Source: Macrotis lagotis
Taxonomy: Eukaryota; Chordata; Mammalia; Peramelemorphia; Peramelidae
Direction of reading: 5' to 3'
DNA: 64,000 nucleotides
NCBI RefSeq assembly: GCF_037893015.1
Contig: NC_133660.1
Location: 161,380,937-161,444,936 of the forward strand
Positions 56,501 to 64,000 of this stretch are shown here, in pieces (the stretch's first letter is position 1; the number at the start of each line of letters is the position of its first letter). The notes beneath the pieces are model-generated. The model had not been told where the DNA came from, did not search any database, and worked only from the letters and a program-made list of their open reading frames with translations. A program made the position numbers and the translations under genes.

Positions 56501-57530
56501 TTTGCTGTCTTACTATAATAGCTGCTCATATTAACATAATCCTTAGGATGTTACTTTCTATAGCAAAGTACTTTTCTAAGAACAATTCTGTGAAGTAGAT
56601 GGTACAGACTTTATTATTTCCATTTCCAGCTTCTGAAGAGACCCACCCAAAGTGAAATAACATACCTACTACCTTAAGGCTCGACCAAGATTTCCCAACT
56701 TTCAGTACATTTCTTGTTCCAGAATTAGTTGGGGCATTGGGATTTATGCACCTGAAAGTTAAACGGACCTAAAAGGCCAAGGCCACGTGAAGGCTGCTTG
56801 CCTAAGCCAACAGATCAAGGTATCAAGCCGAACCTCAATCGCTTTTTGGTCCCCAAATTAAGTCCAGGGACACGAGGATTGACTTTAGAACGAAGATTAA
56901 ACTGAGGCAAATTCTTTTTATCTTTTTTTTCCCATCTCTAGCCTACCTTCTTTTCCCAGTTTTATTGTCTTTCCCCAAGATTTGGCAGAGATCCTCAAAT
57001 GTTTGATACCCGCATTTAACTTTCTAAGACTTTGCGATGTAACTTTAAAAACATCCTATTCTTTTTTTATTGGAGCTATACGTTTGCAATATGAGAAATA
57101 GTCTTACGTTAAAATGTAATTTTTCGATTCCAAAACAAAACAATTATCTTTCTGGAAAGGTTTCTTCAGAGTCCCAACAGAGCGCGGGCCCTGAGTTCAA
57201 AGCCAGGCTCGGCCGAGTCACTTCACCCCACGGCCTTCAGGAGGAATAAAGGGTGAAGCCCGCAGCTTCCGGGCGCGGCCGCGCTGATAAGCGCTGTGTA
57301 TCCGCGGGCTGCGGGGGGGGCCCGGCCCCGCGCATTGTGGATTGCGCTGTGTATTCCCTTCCCGGCCTCCACAGGCCGCCTCGGGCTCGCTACTGGGCCC
57401 GGGCTGGGGGCGGCGGCTTCGGGGTGTCGCCGGGCCGAGCTCCCCGAGGCCCAAGCGGCCATTGCAGGCCTGCTCCGGCGCGGGCCCGGCGCGGGCCGGG
57501 GGTCGCTCACTCACCTTCGGCGGTGGCCAT
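37837..57530 (-). CDS. PAICS: PAICS, complete nine-exon coding gene
   Basis: Bifunctional purine enzyme of the cytosol. The C-terminal domain carboxylates AIR to CAIR; the N-terminal SAICAR synthetase joins CAIR to aspartate using ATP. Coding exons (minus strand) are 57515-57530, 52120-52317, 45118-45296, 42252-42431, 42045-42158, 41598-41681, 40853-41033, 39107-39265 and 37837-38003, all with GT-AG borders and matching phases. They sum to 1278 nt, 425 codons plus stop, the human length. Visible motifs: [14 protein letters not shown] (nucleotide-binding hairpin), [23 protein letters not shown] and [16 protein letters not shown] in the synthetase; [16 protein letters not shown] and [18 protein letters not shown] in the carboxylase. 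The start MATAE is in strong context (GCC ATG G). It diverges from PPAT, 374 bp away, sharing a CpG island. It appears fully functional. Confidence 0.98.
38556..38728 (-). mobile_element. CORE-SINE in PAICS intron 8
   Basis: Reverse copy with an unusually long T-run (about 28) at 38556-38583, then 'tgcaaggcaaatggagtt' to 'cctagccgcccc'. The long pure tail suggests a recent insertion. Confidence 0.93.
38800..38949 (-). mobile_element. CORE-SINE in PAICS intron 8
   Basis: Second reverse copy 70 bp further, 'ttttttttgcaaggcaaatgg' to 'ctagccgcccc'. Confidence 0.93.
39107..39265 (-). CDS. PAICS: PAICS coding exon 8
   Basis: 159 bp, phase 1 to 1. [20 protein letters not shown] to WSSLRMPSG; the carboxylase substrate-binding loop. 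Confidence 0.97.
40853..41033 (-). CDS. PAICS: PAICS coding exon 7
   Basis: 181 bp, phase 0 to 1. Residues 258-317; start of AIR carboxylase, [19 protein letters not shown], with [18 protein letters not shown]. Confidence 0.97.
41598..41681 (-). CDS. PAICS: PAICS coding exon 6
   Basis: 84 bp, phase 0. Residues 230-257: [20 protein letters not shown] to AERVQ; the linker between the two enzymes. Confidence 0.96.
42045..42158 (-). CDS. PAICS: PAICS coding exon 5
   Basis: 114 bp, phase 0. Residues 192-229, with the SAICAR synthetase signature [18 protein letters not shown]. Confidence 0.97.
42252..42431 (-). CDS. PAICS: PAICS coding exon 4
   Basis: 180 bp, phase 0. Residues 132-191: [19 protein letters not shown] to [10 protein letters not shown]. 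Confidence 0.97.
42585..42645 (+). mobile_element. MIR/THER-type SINE head fragment, PAICS intron 3
   Basis: 'atcaagcatttactattatgtgccaggcaatgcgctgagtgc' is the common MIR-like start. Confidence 0.7.
42678..42787 (+). mobile_element. CORE-SINE, 3'-shortened, PAICS intron 3
   Basis: 'ggggcagccaggtggtgcag' through 'cctcagacactta', then directly an A-rich tail; the CORE and tail are missing. Confidence 0.9.
42950..43200 (+). repeat. unnamed marsupial interspersed repeat, copy 2
   Basis: Shares 'catgaattggatttaagta', 'ttcctctggtatcttctgggtccaatggtcag' and 'cctattcagtgattaagcctagg' with the copies at 19.8 and 53.6 kb. Lies in PAICS intron 3. Confidence 0.7.
43205..43590 (+). repeat. ancient therian-type repeat
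   Basis: 'gagcattctatgaatgggagacaacctg', 'gaagggctttgtatgtcagag', 'gtactttagaaagatcaatttg' follow a phrase order also found in other mammals' old repeats. A short relative is at 55.73-55.87 kb. Family not named. Confidence 0.55.
43840..44400 (+). mobile_element. LINE L2 fragment, PAICS intron 3
   Basis: 'aaaccttagagtaatccttgactctcac' (C-terminal ORF2) through 'tcattcaaggcttaaactcaggtgcaatctt' (3' end) is L2. Confidence 0.75.
44401..45117. other. PAICS intron 3, unassigned part
   Basis: AT-rich, nothing recognised. Confidence 0.5.
45118..45296 (-). CDS. PAICS: PAICS coding exon 3
   Basis: 179 bp, phase 1 to 0. Residues 72-131: [35 protein letters not shown] to PPKVELFFK. Confidence 0.97.
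45925..48170 (-). mobile_element. L1 with inverted 5' part, PAICS intron 2
   Basis: From 45925 to about 46580 is an L1 3' UTR (type B) on the minus strand with its A-run at the low end. From about 46590 to 48170 the sequence is L1 in plus orientation: ORF1 from its middle ([32 protein letters not shown]; 46589-47110), a G-rich inter-ORF spacer, and the start of ORF2 endonuclease ([11 protein letters not shown] near 47790; [14 protein letters not shown] near 48020). This head-inverted order is what twin priming gives. Most of ORF2 is missing. Frames are broken. Confidence 0.7.
48215..48420 (+). mobile_element. ancient L1 3' fragment, PAICS intron 2
   Basis: 'atttgtaattactggaaaccacttaaatgtttaacaatagg' matches the old mammalian L1 3' end order, far more diverged than the marsupial L1s here. 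Confidence 0.55.
48421..50266. other. PAICS intron 2, unassigned part
   Basis: Mostly unique AT-rich sequence. 'gtttcctcagcacttagcacagggccag' near 49650 is a trace of L2. Confidence 0.45.
50284..50426 (-). mobile_element. young CORE-SINE with exact 17-bp duplication
   Basis: aagctcctattactttg occurs at 50267-50283 and 50427-50443 without change. The tRNA-like head is cut short ('gtgccaccc'). Confidence 0.95.
50753..51136 (+). mobile_element. solo-LTR-like fossil, PAICS intron 2
   Basis: Begins TGTCATAATTG, ends CAGCAACA, with 'aggattaataaaatgac' about 30 bp before the end. Family unknown. Confidence 0.35.
51438..51592 (+). mobile_element. CORE-SINE, near consensus, PAICS intron 2
   Basis: 'ggggcggctaggtggcatag' to 'catttgccttgcaaaaacc'. 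One of the best-preserved copies. Confidence 0.95.
52069..52112. repeat. A12-C-G16 homopolymer next to PAICS exon 2
   Basis: On the plus strand an A-run, one C, sixteen G, then AAGGGG, ending 6 bases from the exon 2 splice donor. Confidence 0.9.
52120..52317 (-). CDS. PAICS: PAICS coding exon 2
   Basis: 198 bp, phase 1 to 1. Encodes residues 6-71: [20 protein letters not shown] through CIFELLQEA. Donor GTAAAT is followed after 11 bases by a long C-run then T-run (minus strand). Confidence 0.97.
52318..53599. other. PAICS intron 1, unassigned part
   Basis: AT-rich; no repeat recognised with confidence. Confidence 0.45.
53600..53890 (+). repeat. unnamed marsupial interspersed repeat, copy 3 (longest)
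   Basis: 'aagtgaattgaattgaaatg', 'aatcaccagcctcactttc', 'tctggagccatctggatcc', 'taagctaaggtctttta', 'cctattcagtgattaaagctagg'. Lies in PAICS intron 1. Confidence 0.7.
53891..55724. other. PAICS intron 1, mostly unassigned
   Basis: A MIR/THER head ('aagcacctactatgtgccagtcac') is at about 54495-54545. The rest was not recognised. Confidence 0.45.
55725..55870 (+). repeat. ancient therian-type repeat, short
   Basis: 'gtttttgagcagggtaatgacc', 'ttttctggcaacagtagtac', 'ggatggatgg' match the order of the repeat at 43.2-43.6 kb. Confidence 0.5.
56100..56190 (+). mobile_element. CORE-SINE remnant
   Basis: 'gtggtggcacaatggataaagcac' and 'gttcaaatccagcatcag'. Confidence 0.65.
56784..56789. promoter_or_regulatory. 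E-box CACGTG in PAICS intron 1
   Basis: Canonical MYC/MAX or USF site, 741 bp inside PAICS from its ATG. A hexamer alone is weak evidence. Confidence 0.35.
57515..57530 (-). CDS. PAICS: PAICS coding exon 1
   Basis: ATGGCCACCGCCGAAG, donor GTGAGT; encodes MATAE and the first base of codon 6 (phase 1). Confidence 0.95.
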
Positions 57531-57696
57531 GGCTCTGGGGGCCGAGGGGGGCGGCAGGAACCTGCGGACGAGACACGAGACGGGCGTCCGTTAGAGTCGG
57601 TTAGAGGCGGAAGCTCCGCCCCCGCCGCCACGCGCTCGCTCTCCCGCCAACCCGGACGAGAACGGGGGCGGAGGGGGGGGGGCCTGGGCTTCCCGC

Positions 57697-57714
57697 CGCG
57701 CACGCGCACGCGCA
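57697..57714. promoter_or_regulatory. two overlapping NRF-1 motifs
   Basis: CGCGCACGCGCACGCGCA holds two overlapping matches to the NRF-1 palindrome (YGCGCAYGCGCR), roughly midway between PAICS and PPAT. NRF-1 is known to drive the human locus in both directions; conservation of sites here is seen, function is inferred. Confidence 0.7.
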
Positions 57715-57815
57715 GGCCCGCCGGCGCCCCCGCCCCCGCGCCGCCGCGCTCCCGCTAGTCCAGCAGCCGCCGCCTCCGGCTCGGGTGGAGCAGGCGCGAG
57801 CGGGCCCGGCGGAGC

Positions 57816-57821
57816 CACGTG
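57816..57821. promoter_or_regulatory. E-box CACGTG, PPAT proximal promoter
   Basis: Canonical E-box 84 bp before the PPAT ATG. PPAT and PAICS are established MYC targets. Confidence 0.6.
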
Positions 57822-57883
57822 CCGCGGAGCCGGGAGCGCAGCGGCGGCGGAGGAGGGCGCCCAGCCCGCGGCCCCGGCCCGTC

Positions 57884-57889
57884 CACGTG
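57884..57889. promoter_or_regulatory. E-box CACGTG, next to PPAT start codon
   Basis: Second E-box, 16 bp before the ATG, probably within the 5' UTR. Confidence 0.55.
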
Positions 57890-57904
57890 CTCCGCGGCGG
57901 CGCG

Positions 57905-58032
57905 ATGGAGCTGGAGGAGAGCGGCGTCCGCGAGGAGTGCGGCGTGTTCGGCTGCATCTCCTCGGGCGAGTGGCCCACGCAGCTGGACGTGCCCCATGTC
58001 ATCACGCTGGGGCTCGTGGGGCTCCAGCACCG
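57905..58032 (+). CDS. PPAT: PPAT coding exon 1 (partial gene)
   Basis: Amidophosphoribosyltransferase makes 5-phosphoribosylamine from PRPP and glutamine, the committed and feedback-regulated step of purine synthesis. Exon 1 encodes 42 codons plus two bases: [11 protein letters not shown], then [20 protein letters not shown] and [11 protein letters not shown], nearly the human sequence. Residues 1-11 are the propeptide; Cys12 becomes the N-terminal nucleophile of the glutaminase domain after cleavage. The donor GTAAGC is at 58033. The next exon should begin GQESAG, which I could not find before 64000, so intron 1 exceeds 5.9 kb. Divergent partner of PAICS. Confidence 0.96.
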
Positions 58033-60344
58033 GTAAGCGCGCGGCCCCGGCCCCTCCCCCACCCGCCCTGGGGGGCCTCCACGCGGCCCGTGCCCGGCGC
58101 CGCGTGCTCGCCCCGAGCCCGGACGGCGCCCAGCCCGGGTGCAAGATGGAGGTCGGGGGCCGCCTTGGCGGCACGGCTCAGGAGGGACGAGACGCGGGGG
58201 GCGAGGGCGGCGTTGCACCGTTGCCCCTTGGCAGCCCGGCCCTGCACCCCTCGGCCTCGGCCTGGGCCGGGCGCCCGCACTTTGGGGGCTGCCCGGGCAG
58301 GCACAGGACGGGGCGCACCGGGCGCGGCGGGACCGGCCCACGAGCTGGGGCCCACCCGGCCCGGCTTGGCCGCTAGTTTAGCCTTAATCGAAAGACTCGA
58401 CCTTACGTCGGGACAGTAAAGTAAGTTTTGCATTTTAAGTGTTTCTGAATAACGCTATGCCACCTACTGGGAAAGAAAAAATTAAGGATCCTTTTCTTGA
58501 GTTTTTTTTTCTCTCAATACAGGATTATGACATTATCTCCCATTTCTACTTTTGCTGATACATTTTAACTTTGCGGCTAAACATGGATACAATTCCTCTC
58601 CTTCCTCCCAAAATGATATCTCAGAAGGGAAGGAAGGGATTTAGTGAAAATCTTCATTTTCTCTTCACTTTGCCCAAATTGATATTAATTGGCACAATAC
58701 CTGTTATAATGACAGAATGGATCTACAGTATCCATTTTAGGAAATTGTTTTATGGTTACTGCCTACATTTGATTTATAAGAGCACTTCAGGAAGACTCCA
58801 TACTCTTGGAGGATAACAAGAATATTGTATGAAAAGACAATAGAAGCTTTGCTTTTCAACATCATGTTTTATGAGTGGGTAAACAAAGGTTAATCCTGCT
58901 GCACAAACTTCCTCCCTTTAACCTTTTCTTCTTCCCCCACTTCATTACTAGATCCATAAATGTACTGAGGAATTAGTAAAACTCCTTTTAAGAATAAATC
59001 TGTACACACCAATTGTTTAGTTTTATGTAGGTAGGTCTAAAAAAAAAAGTCTTAGCCAAAGGTACTTTGATAGCTTCAGAGTATGACAAAGCCTTACATT
59101 TACCTATTCGTTTCATATTGCGAAGAATTCCTTGCCAAATAGAGAATTAGATGCAAAACCAACAGGAAATAAAAATGTGATTCCATCACATGCTAGACTA
59201 GAACTAGATGAAACTGGGTTTTAAAAGTTGGAACCTATCAGACTCAGACTACATGTTTTTGTTAGCAGAGACTTGTGTCAGAAGTTAGCAGTTTTCAGAA
59301 TTAATGGAAATGCATTTGCTTGTTTATGAATTCCCAAGTGAAAACAGGGAACCATTAACTTGCTTAAGCCTATGTTAACCTGAACTAGCAAAGGGCATTT
59401 AGAAGAAAAGTTCGCCTCTCTTTTGAAGAACTGATTTTGATTGGACTAGAGATTTCACTCCCCTAGTTCTAATAAGGTGCATTTAGAAACCCTTTTAGCA
59501 CTGCACTTATTTTTTTCCAATGAGGTCCCATTCATGTCAACAACGGCCAGAGACAGCTGGATTTCTGTGTCTTTCTGTAAACTTATACAAGTTCTGTTGT
59601 ATTGTTCTGAAGATTCTTTTTATTTCCTCATCTGTGGTATAAAAATTTAAAGGTTTGATTGCTTATTTCCTTCATAAATTAGGGGAAATGAAGGGCAAAA
59701 TTATCAAAGCTTTCATAGTAATGTACTTGGTTCTGTCTTGCATCTTAGATTTTGGGTATGTTCTAGGCAACTGAGCTCAAGAATTCTGTTCCTGAATTTC
59801 AAACCTCAAGGTTCAGGGAGAACGCCAGAATTTCTAATGGTAATAAAGAAAATTCATATTAGAGCAAATTGAGTTTTCTCTTGGTTACTTAATACATGGT
59901 AGGACCATTTATTTTGCACTTATTTTTAGCAGACATTCTGTCCACTTGCAGATTTGTTGGGTAGTTTGGCTTCTTGTCAAGGAAGCTGTAGACTGATATT
60001 TTATAATATAAAAGAGATATCCTTTTTTTTTCCAGGCAGGGTCTTTTTTTAAAAAAAAAATAGCTTTAGAGCAACATTAAACATCCCCTTGTATAATGGT
60101 GTGCAAAGAGATTTGTGAACAAAATGGATTTTCTTCCTCCCACCCCTTGCAAGTTTTTTGGTCTAGATCAGACCAAATATTTCAAAATAAATTACTGGAT
60201 CATTTTATGGATGCTTAGACTATTGAAGGCTTTTAGGAATCCTGCCTCCAAAATGAATACCTTTGGGGGGAACCCTATTAGTGCTTCCTCCCCCAAATTA
60301 CCTTTTTTTTATTGTGTGTTTACTTAAGTGGATACCTGTAATCT
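58033..60344 (+). other. PPAT: PPAT intron 1, 5' part
   Basis: GC-rich to about 58380 (with a YY1-like 'caagatggagg' at 58141), then unique AT-rich sequence. No exon or clear repeat. Confidence 0.6.
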
Positions 60345-60475
60345 CTCCCACTGAAATTTAAGCTCCTGTTTTTTTATTAAGGGCTGGGACTGTTTTGAAT
60401 TTTTTTCTTAGTATCACCTGGTACAAAGCTTTGCATATAGGCACTTAGGTAAATGTTTCCTGATTGATTTGATAA
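60345..60475 (+). mobile_element. LINE L2 3' end, PPAT intron 1
   Basis: 'atttaagctcctg', 'gggctgggactgttttg', 'aggcacttaggtaaatgtttcctgattgattt' is the L2 terminal pattern. Confidence 0.75.
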
Positions 60476-60645
60476 AAGGAATCCTCAGATTTCAAGATTT
60501 AGTTCATATAAAGTAGTTTTAGATTATTTACTTAAGTTTAGATTCTCCACCCCTTGAGGAAGAGCAAATTCTATTGTTCCGGACATAAAGTCAGCAATTG
60601 GCAACCATCAATGGATCCTTAGCTTAGGGAAGTTCAGTTTGGAAA

Positions 60646-60804
60646 TTTTTTTTTTTTTTTAGGTTTTTGCAAGGCAAACAGGGTTAAATGGCTTGCCCAA
60701 GGCCACACAGCTAGGTAATTATTAAGTGTCTGAGACCGGACTTGAACCCCCGTACTCCTGACTCCAGGGCCGGTGCTTTATCCACTACGCCACCTAGCCG
60801 CCCC
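60646..60804 (-). mobile_element. CORE-SINE, PPAT intron 1
   Basis: T-run, 'gtttttgcaaggcaaacaggg' to 'ccacctagccgcccc'. Flanks cagtttggaaa and cagtttgaaaa form an 11-bp duplication with one mismatch. Confidence 0.95.
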
Positions 60805-60884
60805 AGTTTGAAAATATTTTAATTAGCATCAGCTACTCTGTATTAGGCCTTAGCCTTAAAAAAATGACTCTTTAATGAAGCAGC

Positions 60885-61410
60885 AACTTTCAAATTTTGC
60901 AATTCTCTATTCTAGAATCTCAGTTGGAAGGAAATTTAAAGCCTACCTAGTGCCCTCTCTAACTATAAAGAAATCTCTGTAGCATCTTTGTAAGTATCCA
61001 TATAGTCTCTCCTTGAAGACTTCCACTGAGGAAAAATCTCCCCTTAGAGAGAGGGGGAGTTCATTCTGAGTGATAGAAATACTTCCTTTAAGTCTAAATC
61101 TGCCTTAGTGGTTTTTACTATCACTTTTAATTCTATCCTCTTTGACCAGTGAACAAGACTAAACCTCCTACATGTTAAACCTTAAATACTTGAAGGACAG
61201 TTGTGATATCCTAAGTTTTTTCTTCTCTAAGCTAAACAGCTCCAGTTCCTTCAGTCTCCAGATCTTTAGATGCCACTCAGATCTTTAGATGCCACGTTCT
61301 CTAGTCCTTATTGTTCTGATCATTCGAATCTGCAGATGCTTCAGTTTGTCATTATCCTTCATGAAAGAGAATAATACCCAGACTGAAGATGGTATTTATA
61401 GAAGTGGTTT
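60885..61410. mobile_element. CR1/L3-type ancient LINE fragment
   Basis: 'agttggaaggaaatttaaagcctacctagtgcc' and 'ttctctaagctaaacagctccagttccttcag' are the signature phrases of amniote CR1/L3. 'cagatctttagatgccac' is duplicated in tandem at 61258-61293. Confidence 0.7.
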
Positions 61411-64000
61411 GATAGGACCAAAATATGCTTGAGAAATTTTAGAAATTATGTCTTTGAGTATAGTGTAATAATTCTTTAGGTAATGAATTTCATCTATATC
61501 TGCTAAGTAATGGAGAACCCATGGGAAGACTGAAAATTTGGCTGATGAATTAATTATGCACAAAAATAGTCTTCCATGTGATAAAAATTTAGGAAGCTTA
61601 CCTGACTGGCTGACTGTGGAAGGTTGATATGCTTTGTTTCCTGTCTGCAGAGGTTATCTGTTGAATCTTTTTGTTCTGTTGTATTTTGGTGGAACTGATG
61701 TATGGTGGTATCAGAAGCACTCCTTTTTAGAGGCGGAGGAATCAGTTCTAGAGGCAGAACATAGCATAATTATCACAAGGGCCTGTAAGATCTAGAATCA
61801 TAAAAATTTTAGAATTAGAAAGGAGTTTCCTGTATCATGGCCAGCAGAAGCCTGCAAAACGCAATGCTGCCAAATCAGATTAAAATGTAATTGGGAAATG
61901 TTTGACAAAAATAAATAAAAATATAACAGATAATTTTGGTGGGGTTTTTTTGAGTCAATAAATGCTTCTATTTGAGACTGAAATTTTTAATCTTAGTCCA
62001 GTCTCCTTATTTTACAGATTAGTAAATAAGGTCTAGGGAACTGAACTAGTTTGACAAAGCTTCCATAGATGGTGTTAGAGCTGTGATTTGAACCCAGGCC
62101 TGCTAAATGTTTTTAGAGTTGTTACCTTCTTGATGTTTATGCTCTGCCTTGTGTTCATTATGTTAGAAAGCAAGAGGTTTAAGGTATTACTAGATCTAGG
62201 GGTAGGACTGTGAAAGCATTTTTTATTTGTTTTGTAGAGTCTTTATGTACTGAACAACAATAGCCATCTGAAAAGTATCTCATAGTGAATTGAGAACCAT
62301 AGTAATAAAGAACTAAGAAGAACTGAGTTCAAATTCTGCATGTCGATGTGGGACTCTGGACTAGTTTTTCTTAACTTCTCAATGACCTCCTAATTTATAG
62401 CTTATAAATTGAGTTAATGACCCAGAATTCCCTAAACCATTGAAGTCATAGGTTGAATTAAGAAAACAAATCCTGATTTATCTATATAGGTCTTTTAAGT
62501 TTAATCAGGAGGTTTACCTATATCCATCATAGTCTGTAAGGGCAATTTTTTTTTAATATTTATATTAAACAGATGTTCTCTGTAATAAAATAGGTAGTTT
62601 CTAAAAACAAATTTTTAATACTGTTTGTTGCTATACTACAACATATTTTAACTGTAAAACTTTTCTAGCTTGTTCTATTTCTATTTCTGCTATTATATTC
62701 CTTATTAAAATACACTTGTTTTAATTTCTAAGTAGGTCTTCAGTGGTTTGATATTTGTATCGACCAGTGTAAGAAAGGTAGTACAGAGACTGGAAGAGGT
62801 TAATACTTCTGTCCAGTTCAGTTTGAGTAACTTAATTATGGAAGAAAGAAATCCTTGTGGAAAAGAGGCCCTTCTTCCTCATCATCCCAACAACTGCTAA
62901 TCACTTGCCATCAAAGAGGAAGAAAGACCTAGGATCTCTTGGAATGGCAGCACCTGCTTTAGAATTGCTAACATCCCTTAGCTTTGAGTTTTGTTTCTTT
63001 GGGAATAGTCATCCCTAGTGAATCCTTTCATGGCACTACCTACTTTTTGCCTTCCAGTTTGTCTCCTGGCAATTGTATTTAGAGTCAGATTTAAGGGAAG
63101 TGAGAAAGTATGGATAAATGGTTGATTAAATGTGCCTTTTGGAATGATTTTTGAATAATTCTCCATTATGGATTATGATCTTGCTTTTCCCCATTTCATT
63201 AAAAAATTTATTCTTCTAAGTGCATTGTGATATATAGCCAATTATAGAAACAACTAAGAAGAGCCTTCAGGTAAACCTTGTTTTACTCAATGTATTCTTG
63301 GTTAAGTTAGATAAGTATATTTCAAAAGGTCCATCAATATTGGTACTTGTCATCAACATTGCTGCTCTTCCTGACAATTCAATTCTTAATCCATGTGACA
63401 TTTGTTCATAAATCATCCACAGAGGACTTGCCAAATGTTGCTTATTACATGGTTATTTCATACCTTCCTTGATATACTGCTCTTCTGCTAACATTTTCCT
63501 CATATTCTATCTATTGAGGGAAGCTGATTTTGTTCCTTCTCAGCCTATACCAGAAGACTGCAAGCTCCAGTACATTACACCAAGATGAAAAGGCTTCAGT
63601 TACAGGACTGATGAATGACAGTACAGACATTGTCTTAGGACAGCTTGGGTCTCCTTCAATAGCCTTGATTAATGGCTAAAGCATCTTGAAGACCATCCAT
63701 CTAGTTGTAGAGAGTGTGATCTATGACAGTGGTGGATTACCAACAATGACAAAATTACAGATCCTTGAAGTATTGATATTGATAATCAGGGTTCTTAAAC
63801 AAAAGTTACTCATTTGGCTATATCTTTCAAAGATGTAAACATCTTTGCAAAACAACTAGATACATTTTGTTTTGGGGGGTAAAATTCTTTGTTCTAATTA
63901 ATAAAAATTGGGAAACAGTTTATCTACTTTTAAGCTGACTGAAAATGCCATCTGTAAGAAAATTGTTCTCTATCATATTCATTAAGTATAACCTCCTGAT
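61411..64000. other. PPAT: PPAT intron 1, remaining part
   Basis: A MIR core ('ttattttacagattagtaaataagg...tttgaacccaggcct') lies at about 62010-62105. The rest is AT-rich with no exon recognised. A block at 63540-63840 looks faintly protein-like but I cannot name it. Confidence 0.5.

Larger units (their letters stand above)
57180..58380. promoter_or_regulatory. CpG island, PAICS-PPAT bidirectional promoter
   Basis: The only strongly GC- and CpG-rich block in the window outside L1 5' ends. It covers both first exons and the 374 bp between the two ATGs. No TATA box was seen, as is usual for divergent housekeeping promoters. GC boxes lie at 57614-57624 and 57727-57740, and an ETS-like GCGGAAG at 57607-57613. 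Long open frames on both strands here are GC artefacts. Confidence 0.9.

Noticed and set aside
37837-57530. Whether the PAICS pieces could be a processed copy
   Set aside because: Exons are separated by introns with proper GT-AG borders and phases, next to the divergent PPAT start.
57218-58433. Long open frames on both strands across the PAICS-PPAT promoter, up to 246 codons
   Set aside because: Gly/Pro/Arg/Ala-rich products of a CpG island where stops are rare; only PAICS exon 1 and PPAT exon 1 have splice and homology support.
63540-63840. Possible PPAT exon 2 near the right end
   Set aside because: PPAT exon 2 should begin with GQESAGIV-like codons after an AG; none is seen, and the block is full of stops.

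Overview
This is a window of mammalian nuclear DNA, almost certainly from a marsupial. It has spliced genes with GT-AG introns, a CpG-island promoter and dense interspersed repeats. The commonest repeat is a tRNA-headed CORE-SINE with the head 'cagctaggtggc', a middle 'cctagctgtgtg' and a tail 'ccttgcaaaaacc'. It resembles the WALLSI/WSINE family of Australian marsupials more than the opossum version, so I lean towards an Australian (perhaps dasyurid) species; this is from memory of the families, not a search. Marsupial L1, half-L1 (HAL1-like), RTE, L2, MIR/THER-like and CR1/L3-like repeats and several solo-LTR-like fossils make up most of the rest.

The functional core is at 37.8-64 kb. PAICS is on the minus strand with all nine coding exons present; they join without a break into 425 codons, the human length. 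PPAT starts 374 bp away on the plus strand; only exon 1 and part of intron 1 are here. The two genes share a CpG island (about 57.18-58.38 kb) holding two overlapping NRF-1 motifs and two CACGTG E-boxes. PPAT makes phosphoribosylamine, the committed step of purine synthesis, and PAICS carries out steps 6 and 7 (CAIR, then SAICAR), so the promoter couples an early and a middle step of one pathway.

The 37 kb downstream of PAICS (1-37.8 kb) is gene-poor. It holds an uninterrupted 398-codon intronless copy of HAUS7 (augmin subunit) at 5781-6977 on the minus strand; a full-length processed copy of JPT2/HN1L at 20.2-22.35 kb with exact 15-bp target-site duplications; and an unidentified decayed coding-like tract at 34.7-35.8 kb. 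I found no SRP72, which follows PAICS closely in human.

The repeats record a clear nesting history. At 11.46-18.53 kb an old ORF2-less L1 was hit by a SINE (10-bp duplication), and that SINE was hit by a younger ORF2-less L1, 5'-complete at 'GGGGCGGAGCC' and flanked by a 17-18 bp duplication. The younger element carries three strongly diverged SINE-like modules in antisense inside its 3' part. These are older than the SINE it landed in, so they belong to the element family. At 24.1-30.8 kb an L1 carries an RTE element with an 11-bp duplication, and the RTE carries a SINE. PAICS intron 2 holds an L1 with a head-inverted, twin-priming-like structure. Apart from the ORF2-less L1 with captured SINE modules and the possibly functional HAUS7 retrogene, I saw nothing that looks like a new biological system.
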